From Stieleria bergensis (GTDB lineage: Bacteria > Planctomycetota > Planctomycetia > Pirellulales > Pirellulaceae): DNA of 64,000 bases. Below the pieces are notes generated by a model. It worked only from the letters and a program-made list of their open reading frames with translations, had not been told where the DNA came from and searched no databases. The stretch covers positions 62,001 through 126,000 of the forward strand of contig CP036272.1 of NCBI GenBank assembly GCA_007745635.1, read 5' to 3'. Both the position numbers and the translations under genes were made by a program. How positions within the stretch are numbered: the stretch's first letter is position 1; every line of letters starts with the position of its first letter. Below are positions 1 to 10,900 of this stretch, piece by piece.

Positions 1-1647
1 GATCGTCAATTTATGCAGCGAGCCGTTTCGGTTGTTGGCGCGATCGTCAATGTAGTCCGCACCGTATTCAAACGCCAAAGCGCCGTGTTCGGTCAACATG
101 AAGATCGGGCGAAATCCGCCCGAGGCCCAGCTAACTCGCGGACGTCCGGGGCTGTCCTGAGTCGTTTCGCGATACACCGCAGTGCCTTGCAGGGCGAGCC
201 ATTCACAAGGCTGCATCGTAAACGTCTCGGTCATCAAGAACTGCGAGAACAGCTTCTGGGGCTGATAGGGCTGATTGGTGGTGGTCGTAAAGTTCGCCGA
301 AGCGCCACGCCCCCACATGATCGATGACTTATTGAACCCACCCAACAAATCTTCGATCAGGTGAATCGCCCCGGCAGCGTATCCACTCTTGGGCGGTTCG
401 TAGTCGTTGCCTGGAATCGTTGTCCCACCCGATTCTGCTGAACCAAAGCCCCACAGCATGAGTTTGCCGATCGGCATTGGAATGTCGTGTAGTCGCATGT
501 CGAGATTGTGTTTGGCAATCCGACCTTGACTCGTCTCTGGAGTCGCCAGCGAACCTGAGAGATAGGCAAGGGATAGCTTTGCGTCTCCAATGCCAATGTC
601 TTCTACCCCGCCACCATAGCCTGAGACATCCAGGAAGAAAAAGTCGATGATGTGAATATCGTGCCGGTCGTAATAGCGACTGCCGATCCAGAACGACCAG
701 TCGGGGACCGCGGGGAGGTTGGCGAACTCCATGAACGCCTCGCGCAATACCACAGCGTTTGTTGAGTCGAAGGTGGCATCCTGGAACGTTTGATAGGCAA
801 CCATGAATTCACCGCGGAACGTCGCACCGGACTCCAACTTGCTGGTTCGATCCATGATGATTTCAATATAGGTATCGTTCTCGTTACCAAGACGGTACTT
901 TGTAGGCACTCCCGAGAGTTGAAAGATTTCCTGATCGCTCCCGCGACCGCTCGTCCCCGCTCCAACGCGAGCATAGCCATGAAAGTTGACGAGATTCTCA
1001 AGCAACTGCCGCTCTTCGATTTCTTGTAGCAACTGTTGTTGGGCGCTAGACGGCAACGACTGATAACTAGGGACGCGTTTTTCTAACTGACGTCGATAGG
1101 CGTCCAACGTTGATTCGTAGCTGCGCATCCGACGCTGTCTTTCATTGCGGTCGTTTGTTTCTGTTCGTTGCAGTTCGCGCAAGCGTCGCTCATAGTCATC
1201 TGCGATTCGATCCAAACGGGCACGAAGGGCGGCGATGTCTTCGGGGTCACCAAGCTCACCATCCGTTCCATCGTTCTCTGTGATGTCCGTCTCTGGGAGA
1301 TTGATCAGCGGAACTGGCAGCGTCGGATTTTCTTGAGGGATCGATTCCAATGGTGTCAGTCAAGGGATCATAGGGTCTCGGTCGACAGCATTGCCACCAA
1401 TTTCGTTTTCAAGTTGATCGCTATCAACGATCGGTGGCTGGAAAGTAACGACTGAGCCCGATTGGGATTCGATCAGCTGGCCGAATTCGGTCGTCTGCGC
1501 AGGCGTCGTTTCTTGCCCGACACAGGGCCAGGTAGACAATCCAGTGCTTAGCCCCGCAACGATGATCTGGAGTAACGGTGAACTTGAACGAGCTTGCCGA
1601 GTGGCTGGATCGGATAAGAAAAAGAATCGGTCGAAAAATGGTAGCAT
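1..1647 (-). pseudogene. LamB-type maltoporin (carbohydrate porin), 3' end off window, interrupted by in-frame TGA
   Basis: Outer-membrane beta-barrel for passive sugar uptake. The minus-strand frame reads on across the window start. It carries LamB hallmarks in order: VNFHGYARVG at the barrel start, KYRLGNENDTYIEI, LREAFMEF, FWIGSRYYDRHDIHIIDFFF and DVSGYGGGVEDI. Ahead of the barrel are a signal-peptide-like stretch beginning MLPFFDRFFFL and an Arg/Glu-rich, probably coiled-coil segment. The start at 1647 is chosen because GGGAG lies about 8 nt upstream. One TGA (1360-1362) breaks the frame between the export signal and the coiled coil, and the same frame is open on both sides. Without readthrough the barrel would lack its signal. 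The cause could be a recent nonsense mutation or a base-call error. Family call is confident; functional status is uncertain. Confidence 0.8.
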
Positions 1648-2229
1648 CAACAGTTCTCCCGGCCCTGCAGAAACCAAGGGTTAGCTGATGGTAATGATGT
1701 GAGAGCAGGCGGCGTGCTGCCCCAGCCGCCGCCTGCAACTCACGTTCGAGGAGTTTGAAATCGCAAGCAAGTGCCCCTTGCGATCTCAGACACAACTCTT
1801 GCCACACTGGTTACCCCGTCCAGCAGCTGGCTTTTTTTCTAGCGCTTGGCAAAGCTCGATCGCAAGAGCAGGTTCTGTAAAACAGATGGGACCGTTGGGG
1901 CAACCAAGACGAAGCCGTCGAATGTCAGTCCATTAGACGCCGCGATTGACTTGCCCGGAAGGTCGCGCGAATCACAGAAAACCACGCGATTCAGGGTGCC
2001 AAACGCATTTGCCTGATAGGTCAAGCAGCGTGCCGCAGGGGCCACAGCGCTGAGCCCTGGGAGTCAAACAGGAGCGGATAGGGTTTTCCCTACCCGCGCA
2101 ACAAGAGTGGGCTCTGGCCAACACTCCTTTCAAAGCTTTCACCTGTGAGTGCGGATCGGCAACGTCTTCACCAGACGATGTAGGCAACGCAGTGACGACG
2201 AAGCATCGGGATTGCAGGTCACCGGATCA
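1648..2229. other. Intergenic region with two hairpins, no convincing gene
   Basis: This stretch separates the porin start from the 3' end of the dehydrogenase gene. It holds two clear inverted repeats. GCAGGCGGC at 1705-1713 pairs with GCCGCCTGC at 1728-1736. TAGGG at 2079-2083 pairs with CCCTA at 2088-2092 across a TTTT loop. Short open frames on the minus strand look random: no domain, no signal peptide, no good ribosome site. The first hairpin lies where the 5' leader of the porin transcript would be. Confidence 0.4.
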
Positions 2230-3192
2230 TCATGCGATTTCGAAAATCACTTTGAACGAGTCAGCATGCTTGGCCGCCTCGAATGCGGCTTGGTAATCTG
2301 ACAGCGCAAAGCTGTCGGTGATCAGGTCATCCAAGTTGATGTGCCCTTTGGCGATCGCATCAAGCGCTTGATCAAAGGGTCCACAGCGAGAACCCAGCAG
2401 GTTGATTTCATCGATCACAATGGCAGCCAATGACTGTTCGTGTTGCCCCGCAACCGTTGTTTTCATGATCACCGTTCCCCGAGGCCGGACCATTTGCAAT
2501 GCCATCGGCAGGCCAGTGGTTGATCCCGTGCAATCCACGACCAAGTCAAAAGCGTTCGCGGGAACGTTGCTGGGCAGCGTTCCCTGAAGTGCTTCGGTCG
2601 AAACACCCCGTTCTGTGAATCGCCTCAATTTTGCTGCGTGCTTTCCAAACACCGTGACGTTGCCGCTACAGTTGGCTAACACCTGGGAGCACATCAGTGC
2701 TAGGCGTCCATCACCAAGCACGGCCACACGATCGTTTGGAGTCACGGTGACCTGTTCTGTGATCTCAAACGCCGCTGCCAAAGGTTCGGCAAAAACCGCT
2801 TGTCGATCTGAGATCTGATCCGGTACGCGATGCAGATTGCGTTCGGGAACGGCCAAGGTAGTTGCGAAGGCTCCGTCATGCCGATCGATCCCAATCACAG
2901 TGCGATTGGGGCAATGAGTGGGGCGTCCAGCTTGGCAGGTGTCGCACTGATGACAGCTGCAGTTGATTTCACCGACAACACGCTGATCGGCAAATTGACC
3001 TGACCTTGCAACGCCAACGAATTCGTGTCCAAGCACTCCAGAGAATCCCATGTAGCCTTGAATCAACTGCAGGTCCGTCTCGCAAATTCCAGCCAGTGAG
3101 ATGTCGACGAAGACTTCACCTGTCTGCAAGTCAGGTGCCTGCCGGTCTGCTTGGAACTGAAGTTCGTTTCCGCTGAGAGTGATTGCTTGCAT
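2230..3192 (-). CDS. Zinc-dependent medium-chain dehydrogenase (MDR; alcohol/polyol or threonine-dehydrogenase-like)
   Basis: A 320-residue cytoplasmic NAD(P)-dependent oxidoreductase of the medium-chain family. The GroES-like N-terminal half has catalytic-zinc ligands Cys37 (GICETDLQ) and His56-Glu57 (GHE). It also has the four-cysteine structural-zinc lobe Cys80, Cys83, Cys86 and Cys94 with family spacing. The Rossmann half contains VAVLGDGRLAL (GxGxxA). Substrate cannot be told; polyols, alcohols or threonine are all possible. The start at MQAITLS is preferred because an upstream ATG-headed extension overlaps a dispersed palindrome and lies outside the fold. The gene is slightly shorter than the usual 340-350 residues. 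It stands alone on its strand. Confidence 0.85.
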   Translation of the reverse strand: MQAITLSGNELQFQADRQAPDLQTGEVFVDISLAGICETDLQLIQGYMGFSGVLGHEFVGVARSGQFADQRVVGEINCSCHQCDTCQAGRPTHCPNRTVIGIDRHDGAFATTLAVPERNLHRVPDQISDRQAVFAEPLAAAFEITEQVTVTPNDRVAVLGDGRLALMCSQVLANCSGNVTVFGKHAAKLRRFTERGVSTEALQGTLPSNVPANAFDLVVDCTGSTTGLPMALQMVRPRGTVIMKTTVAGQHEQSLAAIVIDEINLLGSRCGPFDQALDAIAKGHINLDDLITDSFALSDYQAAFEAAKHADSFKVIFEIA

Positions 3193-3247
3193 CGGATCTT
3201 CAAAGAGTTGGCGATGTTTCTGAACACCGTTTCTGTTGTAGGCTACT

Positions 3248-3261
3248 GTGCTTGCACGCAC
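3248..3261. repeat. GTGCTTGCACGCAC palindromic core, single copy
   Basis: A solitary copy of the core shared with the MITE-like elements, 56 bases upstream of the dehydrogenase start. It overlaps the alternative upstream ATG of that gene, a reason not to use it. Confidence 0.5.
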
Positions 3262-3407
3262 CCTGAATGACTGACTAGCTCAGTTGGCGAACAACGATTC
3301 TGATCACGCAGATCAGTGCAGTCAGCGTACAGGTGCTTCAAGCCAAGCTCATTCGCATGCCTCAGCGGAATGGACGAGCGACAATGACCCTCAGGTGCGA
3401 ACTTTCG

Positions 3408-5498
3408 TCACTGCATGAAGGGTCCGCTGGTCACAACGCCACGAAACAGTGATTTGATGCTGTAGTCGGTTGTAGCGGATTCATCGACAATCTGATCAAT
3501 GGTCAGTGTGTCCGAGGCATCGCTGGGACGGGCTAAAGCATACGCTAGCAAGTGGCCCGTGAAGCCACGTGCATAGCGGTCTTTTTCGTTCAAGATGGCA
3601 TCTTTAAATTCGACCACTGTTTTGAAATCATGTTTCCCGAACAGAGTGCCAGCCATATCGACGGGGTTCGCATTGGCATCTTGTTCACGCCACTTGCCGG
3701 TGGGACCAAAGTTCTCAAGCGCAAAACCCAACGGGTCGATTTTTTCATGACAGCCGGCGCAGCTGGCCCGTTCGCGGTGCAGTTTCAAACGCTTACGCAA
3801 CGAAAGCTCTGCCAGGTCTCCTTTGGGATGTTCGTCAAGCGGCGGGACATCCGCTGGTGGCGGCTCTGGAGGATTGTTAAAAATCACCGTTGCCAGCCAA
3901 GCGCCACGGGTAATCGGTTGAGTACGTGTGGGGGACGAAGTCATCGTCATCACGGCGGCGTTTGTGATCACCCCTCCATACCGACGGTCTTCGTTGGGGA
4001 CCCGATGAAAGTCGATGGAGCCAACGCTGCCAGCGTTGCCCGGTAAGTTGTTTGTATTGGCATAGTAAAACTGATCCAATCGTCGGCTGCGGTAGCTGAA
4101 TGGTGCATCGATCAATTCCAGAATCGACCGATCCTCGATGAGAACGGTTTCGAAGACCAGCAATGGCTCCAGCATCATGTGCATGCTTGAGCGATACTTG
4201 GAAAAGTAAAAAACCGAGAATTGCTTGCGATTGGGGATCGAAGAAATGATACGTTCGATCTGTAGCCACTGCGAAGGAAAGGCGTCGCAAAAACGTTTCA
4301 GTCGTTTGTCCAACATCATGCGATCGGTCTGTTTGACAACCATTTCAGGGTCGGTCAATTCGCCCTGCGCTGCCAGTGACAAGAGCTCTTCGTCGGGGAT
4401 GCTGGCCCACAGAAAGAACGACAACCGATTGGCAATGCGATAGCTGCGAGCGACGGCGTTGTCTTGTTCTGGTGCCGAGTCACCACCAAGGTAAAAGAAT
4501 CGCGGCGAAGCGATCACAGCAGACGCCGTTTGTTTCATCGCCTCGGTGAAGTCGTCGCCCTGCTTGATTCGATCACCGGCAAAGGCGGCATAGCGATCGA
4601 CGGTTTGTTGATCGATCGACGATCGAAACGCACGCTGCAAAAAGGGCCGCAAGCGGCTTGTCAATACTTGATCGATATCGATATCGGTGTCGTTACCGGG
4701 GGCCATGAAGAACGCTTTCCAGATGCCGACGTTCCGTTGATTGAAGTCTGGGCTTTCAACAATGGAGCGACTTAGACTGAGGAACGACTCCAACAACAGC
4801 GGTGACAACGACAGGTGATCTGCTTGGTTGTCGAAGCCGTGTTCGGCGCGTAGGTCTTGAGGAAAAGCGGCCACGCCGGCGAGTCGTCGCTCAATCATTT
4901 GTGACTTGCCGAGCGGTCGACTGCCTACAGCGATGCGATCGGGCATGCGGCCGCTGGCTGGATCAAAGTAACCGCGTTGATCTCGCATCACTCGTTCGGG
5001 TAGCGTGAAGACAATGCACTTGAGTTCAAACAAGTCGATGACGGCGTTGTTGTACTGAAAGCGGTTCATGCGGCGAATTGCGGTCTGCGATGCCTGGCCG
5101 TCGCGCTCAGCTTCTTCAACCACATGACGCAGTTGCTCGCGTAGTGCTTCGACGATCTGTTCGCGCTCCTCAGGTTCTGGCTGCGAGGCGTCTTCTGGTG
5201 GCATCTCGCCAAGATCAATGACATCGATCAGGGTTTCTAGCTGATCAGCACTGGCCGCCATCACGGCGAGGGTTTCATCGTCAAGTGACAACTCGCCTTC
5301 GGGTTCGTCGCCGCCATGACAATCGGTGCAGTGTTGCTGCGCAAACGCAGACAGCGTCCGCTGGAATTCAGCGTCATCCGCCGTGGCAACGCTTGTCATG
5401 CCAAAGAGGGCCGCCAGCAAAGCAATCGCGAGCCTGCCGATGATTCGGTGGTTAGGGAGGTGCATGTTGTCAGCAGAGAGTCGTGGAGGGGCTTGCAT
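3408..5498 (-). CDS. Exported DUF1592/DUF1588/DUF1585 planctomycete cytochrome-c protein
   Basis: A 696-residue exported protein of the planctomycete DUF1587-1595-1592-1588-1585 architecture. An export signal (about 20-40, ending near SVATADD) precedes a Planctomycete-type cytochrome motif C57-T-D-C60-H61. RMNRFQYNNAVIDLF marks the DUF1587-like start. ASPRFFYL and NRLSFFLWASIPD mark DUF1592. SCAGCHEKIDPLGFALENF marks DUF1588 and adds a second CxxCH. Its ATG overlaps the stop of the upstream serine hydrolase (TAATG), so the two are probably translationally coupled. A second ATG 11 codons downstream (MHLPNHRII) is also possible. Family function is unproven; a redox role at the cell envelope is inferred from the heme motifs. 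Confidence 0.85.
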   Translation of the reverse strand: MQAPPRLSADNMHLPNHRIIGRLAIALLAALFGMTSVATADDAEFQRTLSAFAQQHCTDCHGGDEPEGELSLDDETLAVMAASADQLETLIDVIDLGEMPPEDASQPEPEEREQIVEALREQLRHVVEEAERDGQASQTAIRRMNRFQYNNAVIDLFELKCIVFTLPERVMRDQRGYFDPASGRMPDRIAVGSRPLGKSQMIERRLAGVAAFPQDLRAEHGFDNQADHLSLSPLLLESFLSLSRSIVESPDFNQRNVGIWKAFFMAPGNDTDIDIDQVLTSRLRPFLQRAFRSSIDQQTVDRYAAFAGDRIKQGDDFTEAMKQTASAVIASPRFFYLGGDSAPEQDNAVARSYRIANRLSFFLWASIPDEELLSLAAQGELTDPEMVVKQTDRMMLDKRLKRFCDAFPSQWLQIERIISSIPNRKQFSVFYFSKYRSSMHMMLEPLLVFETVLIEDRSILELIDAPFSYRSRRLDQFYYANTNNLPGNAGSVGSIDFHRVPNEDRRYGGVITNAAVMTMTSSPTRTQPITRGAWLATVIFNNPPEPPPADVPPLDEHPKGDLAELSLRKRLKLHRERASCAGCHEKIDPLGFALENFGPTGKWREQDANANPVDMAGTLFGKHDFKTVVEFKDAILNEKDRYARGFTGHLLAYALARPSDASDTLTIDQIVDESATTDYSIKSLFRGVVTSGPFMQ

Positions 5499-7837
5499 TA
5501 GTTGACGTTTTCGTACCAAACGATGTTCCGTGAGCCGCGACCGGCGTTCAGCAGATCCATGTCACCGTCGCCGTCCATATCCACCGCTTTCAGGTCGTAG
5601 CTCTCCTGATTCGCGTCAACGAGGCTTGGTTCAAAGTTGCCTTGACCCGTGTTGTGATACCACATGACCCGTTGGCTGCCGTAGCCACATGAGGCCACAT
5701 CCATGTTGCCATCTCGGTCAAAGTCAGCGACGCACAGCGAATGAGGAAATTGGAGTGCGATGTCAATATTGTGCATGGTCCAACTTGGGTTTTCAAACCA
5801 AACGATGCCAATTCCATGGCCTCGGCTGGCGATCCAATCGGTTTTGCCGTCTTGATTCACATCGGCGGCTACAACATTGGTCGCGCCGGTCTGGTCGGTT
5901 GCCAGGCTAACCTTTTCCCAGCCTTTTTCTTCAATCGCGGCCGACTTGCCAGGATGCTTCCAATACGCGAACCAGTTTCCATCGGCGAAGGGACCCCCTT
6001 TGGCACCCACAGCGATCTCTTTCCAACCATCGCCATCAATGTCAGCGGCACCCATGTAGTGGCTTCCACCGCGAGCCGTCTTGTCAGCGAATACATGTCG
6101 TTTCCAAGGCTGATCGCCATGTGGATTCTCTGGGCGGCTCAGCCAGGCAATGGAATCACCAATGCCTTTTTCCGGCTCAAAGTTATTGATGACCAAGTCA
6201 TCTTGTCCATCGTTATCAATGTCAGCAGTCAGCAAGCAATGCATGCCCGTGATTTCATGATCGATTGGGCGACGCTTCCATGATGAATCGAAGTGTTCCT
6301 TGCCTGGGTTTTCCAGCCAGAATGGGTGACGCGAGGCGACGGCGCCCGCCCAGTCCGAATCGCCGTCACCATCCGCATCGATTGCTGTGCTGTGGATGGA
6401 ACCGCCTCCGCCCGGCAAGCGATGCAAGACAACCTCTGCTTCAAAATCGGGCGCCATCCAAAGACTGACCTTTCCGCCAGAGCTGCCGATGACGTCCATC
6501 AAGCCATCGCCGTTCACATCGATCGGAGTCGCTGTATTGCAATGGCCAAGCCTGGCAACGACGTGCTTCTTCCAACGTGACGCAGTGTTTGGCTCTGCTT
6601 TGCCTGCACGGTATCCAATTTGGACTTGTTTGAACAATTGATTGGCCAGGCCAGCGTCGGTGGGAATGTGTTGCCGAACAAAGATCTGGAACATTCCAAG
6701 TTCGGGCATCAGATGAAAATTCGTTGACGCGTAACCACCCCAGGCATAACTCTTGGCAGTTTGTTTCTGTTCGGGCAGGCCGATCGCGACATCATTGATG
6801 GAAAAGCCCAGCCCAAAACGAAAGACACGACCGGGCAGCTTCAATCGGTCGGTGAACATCAACGCCACGGTTTCCGGCTGAAGAAACTGTTCCTGGCCCA
6901 CTTTCCCCTCGCTGACAAGCATCTGGCAAAATTTAGAGTAGTCATCGATCGTCGAGATCAAGCCGCCGCCGCCGGAGTGAAACTGAAAACCGGTCTGAAA
7001 GGGACTGGTAGCTGAGGCATCCAAAACGCTCAATTTGTCTTCAGCATGGGTATGAATTGAAGCCAGGCGATCGCTCGGCGTTTCCGATTCGATCTCAGCC
7101 ACCGAGAACGCAGTGTCGTTCATCTTCAGAGGTGTGAAGACAGCCTCCTTCATGTATTGATTGAGTGGTTTCCCCGACCAGATTTCGATCAAGTGCCCCA
7201 ATAGGTCGGTGTTGAATCCATAGGTAAATCGTCGTCCTGGTTGATGAAGCAAAGGGACGTGTTGAAACCGTTTAGCTGCTTCCCCGATGGTTATCTTCGG
7301 CGGATAAATCCCTTGAGGTCCGTTGTACTTTAGGCCGTGTTTGGCATGTGCTTGTTTGACGGCGGGGTGACCATTGCCATACGAGATGCCAGCTGCGTGG
7401 CAGAAGAGGTCGGCAACGGTGACGCGGCGATCAGCGTCGACCAGAGATTGATCTTTGCCCGTGCCAACCACTACTTTCATTTCAGCAAGTTCTGGAATGT
7501 ATTTGGAAAGGGGATCATCCAGCTTGAACTTGCCTTCTTCCCAAAGCTTCATGGCAGCGACGGAGGTCACTGGTTTGCTCATCGAATAAATGCGCAGCAG
7601 TGTGTCGCGTTCCAATGGTTGCTTGGATTCAATGTCGCGAACGCCTGCGGTGTGAAAGTAAGCCTCTTTGCCTCCCAGCCAGACCAGATGAGCGGCGCCG
7701 GCGCAACGTCCTGATTCGATCGACTGGTCGATTTGACGCGTGACTTCGTTCAGGGTTTCAGGAAGGATCGACTGCCCGTGAGCATGGAGCGTCAATAGTC
7801 CAGTGAACAGGCACACCAAAAGACGTCTGGCGAACAT
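5498..7837 (-). CDS. Exported serine hydrolase (class C beta-lactamase/DD-peptidase fold) with C-terminal VCBS/FG-GAP repeats
   Basis: A 779-residue protein in two parts. After a signal peptide (cleavage near AHGQS) comes a class C beta-lactamase or esterase-type domain. It shows the active-site tetrad S85-M-S-K88, a YGFNTD stretch where the Tyr motif is expected, and HSGGGGL near residue 290 as the third motif. From about residue 430 to the end are repeated blocks of the type DxDGDGxxD followed by LENPG or WYHNTG, the calcium-binding FG-GAP/VCBS propeller pattern. The propeller probably binds a surface polymer or partner. True beta-lactam hydrolysis is not implied; many members are esterases or peptidases. 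It overlaps the downstream DUF1592 gene by one base. Confidence 0.85.
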   Translation of the reverse strand: MFARRLLVCLFTGLLTLHAHGQSILPETLNEVTRQIDQSIESGRCAGAAHLVWLGGKEAYFHTAGVRDIESKQPLERDTLLRIYSMSKPVTSVAAMKLWEEGKFKLDDPLSKYIPELAEMKVVVGTGKDQSLVDADRRVTVADLFCHAAGISYGNGHPAVKQAHAKHGLKYNGPQGIYPPKITIGEAAKRFQHVPLLHQPGRRFTYGFNTDLLGHLIEIWSGKPLNQYMKEAVFTPLKMNDTAFSVAEIESETPSDRLASIHTHAEDKLSVLDASATSPFQTGFQFHSGGGGLISTIDDYSKFCQMLVSEGKVGQEQFLQPETVALMFTDRLKLPGRVFRFGLGFSINDVAIGLPEQKQTAKSYAWGGYASTNFHLMPELGMFQIFVRQHIPTDAGLANQLFKQVQIGYRAGKAEPNTASRWKKHVVARLGHCNTATPIDVNGDGLMDVIGSSGGKVSLWMAPDFEAEVVLHRLPGGGGSIHSTAIDADGDGDSDWAGAVASRHPFWLENPGKEHFDSSWKRRPIDHEITGMHCLLTADIDNDGQDDLVINNFEPEKGIGDSIAWLSRPENPHGDQPWKRHVFADKTARGGSHYMGAADIDGDGWKEIAVGAKGGPFADGNWFAYWKHPGKSAAIEEKGWEKVSLATDQTGATNVVAADVNQDGKTDWIASRGHGIGIVWFENPSWTMHNIDIALQFPHSLCVADFDRDGNMDVASCGYGSQRVMWYHNTGQGNFEPSLVDANQESYDLKAVDMDGDGDMDLLNAGRGSRNIVWYENVN

Positions 7838-7974
7838 AGAGCACCAAGCAGCAAGAGAGGGAGGGCAGGGACGGCGGAGTTCAACACTATAGTCGAATCA
7901 GCAACCGTTGTCGCGATAGGCGACCCTGGATCCCGTTGCGCTCTCACTGAAGCTAGCGCCAAAGCCGCCAGTTA

Positions 7975-10900
7975 TCAATGAGTGGCAACCGACTTGGGGG
8001 TGATCAGATAGGTGGCCGCTGCGATGATCAGCAACAGTCCAAACAAGGGCAGCGTATTGTTGACCAAACTGCCCAAACCAATCACGACCATCAGGACGGC
8101 GCCAGTCATTCGTAGGACCGCTGATCCGCGCAGAGCTCGAATCACTCGACTGGCGAATAAGATGACCAGCAAGCCGATCAAGACGGCAGCTACAGAAATC
8201 AATCGCAACTGATCTTGCATGCTAACGCTGCGTGCAGAAAGTTCCAAGTCGCCGCCTGGTGTCGTGAAAAGAAACTCAGTCGTTGTTTCATCGTCGCCCG
8301 CTGGCATGTCAATGTCCAAGCTTCCCAGGAATCCCGGATTGGCATTGTTCAGGTAATTCAGTGGCGCGAGGGCTTGGCCAGCTTGTTGTTGAGGCTGTAG
8401 ACCGGATTGGGCCATGAGACCACTGAAATCCAGCCCGATGCCATTGGCGTTAGGGGCCGCGGCGTTTTGGCTGAGCGTGACAGCGCCGCGCTGCGACTGC
8501 TGAGATTCTAGCTGGCGACTGTAGCGATCGACCTGAGCGCGATAGTCGCCTGAAATCTGTTGCTGGACTTCAAGCTTCTTTTGCAGGTCCTTTAATTGCA
8601 CAACTTCAGATGATTTTTCATCCGCAATCATGGCGCCGTTCTTGGCCACCGGTGCGTTGTTTCGTGTCTGCACGCTCTTGCGAGCTGGTTGCTTGAACTG
8701 CCTGGAAAGCGACTGGCCTTTGCTCGCTTGCACGTCCCGCTTTTTGTTCTCAGCGATTTCTCCAGTGTCCGCGTTGGATAAGTCGTTATCCGCAAACCAC
8801 TTGGTGCCGAACCGGTTGGTTGATTGCTGGGGAGCCTCTGCGAAATCACCGACGATCTTGCCGCTGGGTTTGGAGGATTCAACAGGTACCGAAAAGTTAT
8901 TTCCCAACGAAGAAGCAACATTTAGCGATCGTCCGTTGCGCTGTTCGCGGAAAAATTCATCGATTGCCAGCCGGTTGCTGAACTGAGCATCGGCGTTCTT
9001 ATTTGAATCTTCGAAGTCCTGCAGTTGTTGTTCAGCCTGTTGAATCGCAATCGTGTTGTTGGCGATCTGTTCTTGCAGATCGCGGTTGTCCCGGATCTGA
9101 TCGTTGAAGGCCTGAGACTCTGCATTGAGTAACTTCAAATTATTCTGCGCGCGAGCTTTGGTGTATTCACCTTTCTTTGATCCCAGCAATTGCGTCATCT
9201 TGGCGATTTGTTCGGTGCGGTACTCAACCACGCCAGCAATCAGTTCATTGTCATCGCCGACTTGCCCCAAGGTGCCTTGGAAGTCAAACCACTGCATGTC
9301 TTTGGGAAGTCGCAAACGCACTTGAGAGCGTTCGACATTGATGTTTACAGTTTTCATCAGTGGGAAGGCGACATTGGAGAATTTTCCAGGTCGATTTATC
9401 TGTCCACCGTATTTCAGGATCACGGCGTAGTCCAAGTCACCTTCGGCGGTCTTGATCAACGGGATCAACATGTCACCCGACGCGTTGCGACTCGGTTTCA
9501 CACTTTCCCCGGCAACCTGAACCGTCCAAAGTGCGGACTCAGCAGGAATCTGGACGGCTAAGAACGGCTCGGTGCGGTTCTGAACGCGGTACTCTTGTGT
9601 GGCTCGGTAGGCACCGTATTGATCGACAACGAGCACCGTTTGCGCCAAGCCGATGCGAGCGCCAGAGGTTTCAATCACGCCGCGAGTTTTGGTTTGATAA
9701 GTCAGCAAAGGTGCATCGTCCTGGTTGGATCGAATGCGGAAGACCATGGATGCTTTTTCAGCCAATCGTGAAAGTCGAGCGATCTTGGCAAGTTCACTCT
9801 GTTCGAGTTCCTCAACAGAAACCCGTTGGTCGGTCAGCAGTTCATCACGGCTGGCGTTTTCAAGTGTGATATAGCTTGCGGAGGTTTGACCGGTTTCAAT
9901 CACTGCGATCGGCGAGTCCTGCGAGCCTTGACCCAGTAAGCGATCGTTCTGAACAATGATTGCGAACTGCCCCATGATGGCCTCTTGCAAGTCCAGCGTG
10001 ACGCGGACGCGAGCGGAATCGGCAATGGGTTCGACGGTCTTGCGGCGCAATCCAGGCGCTTCGATGCGAGCCTTGGCAAGTCGATTCGGTAAGGTGAACT
10101 GATACTGATCGATGCCGGCGGAGGTAATGTTGGCTTCGATGTAGATCGTTTCTTCGAGTGCACGATCGGTGACTTTAATATTGCTGACAAGCCAAGTGCT
10201 CACGCGCGGTGTGCGTGGTGTCACGCGGACTTGCCCACTGTAGTTATTGTTTTGATAACCGAGAACCAGTCGAGCCAGTTGGCGCTGGCGACCGCTGAGC
10301 CAAGAATTGATGGCGTTCAAGTTCAATCGCTGGCAGTTTTGTAACGCGGTGGTGGTCATGTCGTAGGCCGGATCAATCTGAAAAGCCAGTTGACCGTTTT
10401 GCCTGTCCATGTTCAAAACATCGACGTTTGGCAAATCGATGGCCATCGGATTGGCTTGAGTTGCCTGTCCCACTGCCAGCGGCATCGTTCCATCGATGAC
10501 GATGTCGAATTGTCCCAGTTCGCCGTCAGCCAAGAAGAGATCCAGTCTGGATTGGCCATTGTCTTGCTTGACAAGCGCCCATTGGAATGCGCCCGAGTAC
10601 TGTGGAGGATTGATTTCCAGTCCCACGGGCAGCAAACATTGGACGACAAACAGTGGCCGATCTTTGGCAGTGATGCGAATGCGTGATTCAAATCGACTGG
10701 AGCGTTCTGAAAGTCGCAGGACGGACTGAACGGTTGCGCTTGCCTTGACGGGAATCGCGTCGACATTGATTGGCAGCCGATAGCGTGGCCGAGCGTAGCG
10801 ATAGGCCTGGAAGTTTTGCAGTGGCAGCGGGCCATTGTCGTTGTAGGGTGCAAACCATGCGAAGTCGGTTGGAATATCGACGCGGCCCAGGCCCTCGGCG

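Noticed and set aside
1360-1362. Selenocysteine at the porin TGA
   Set aside because: The site is in a linker outside the barrel and no selenocysteine insertion hairpin is evident; mutation or base error is simpler.
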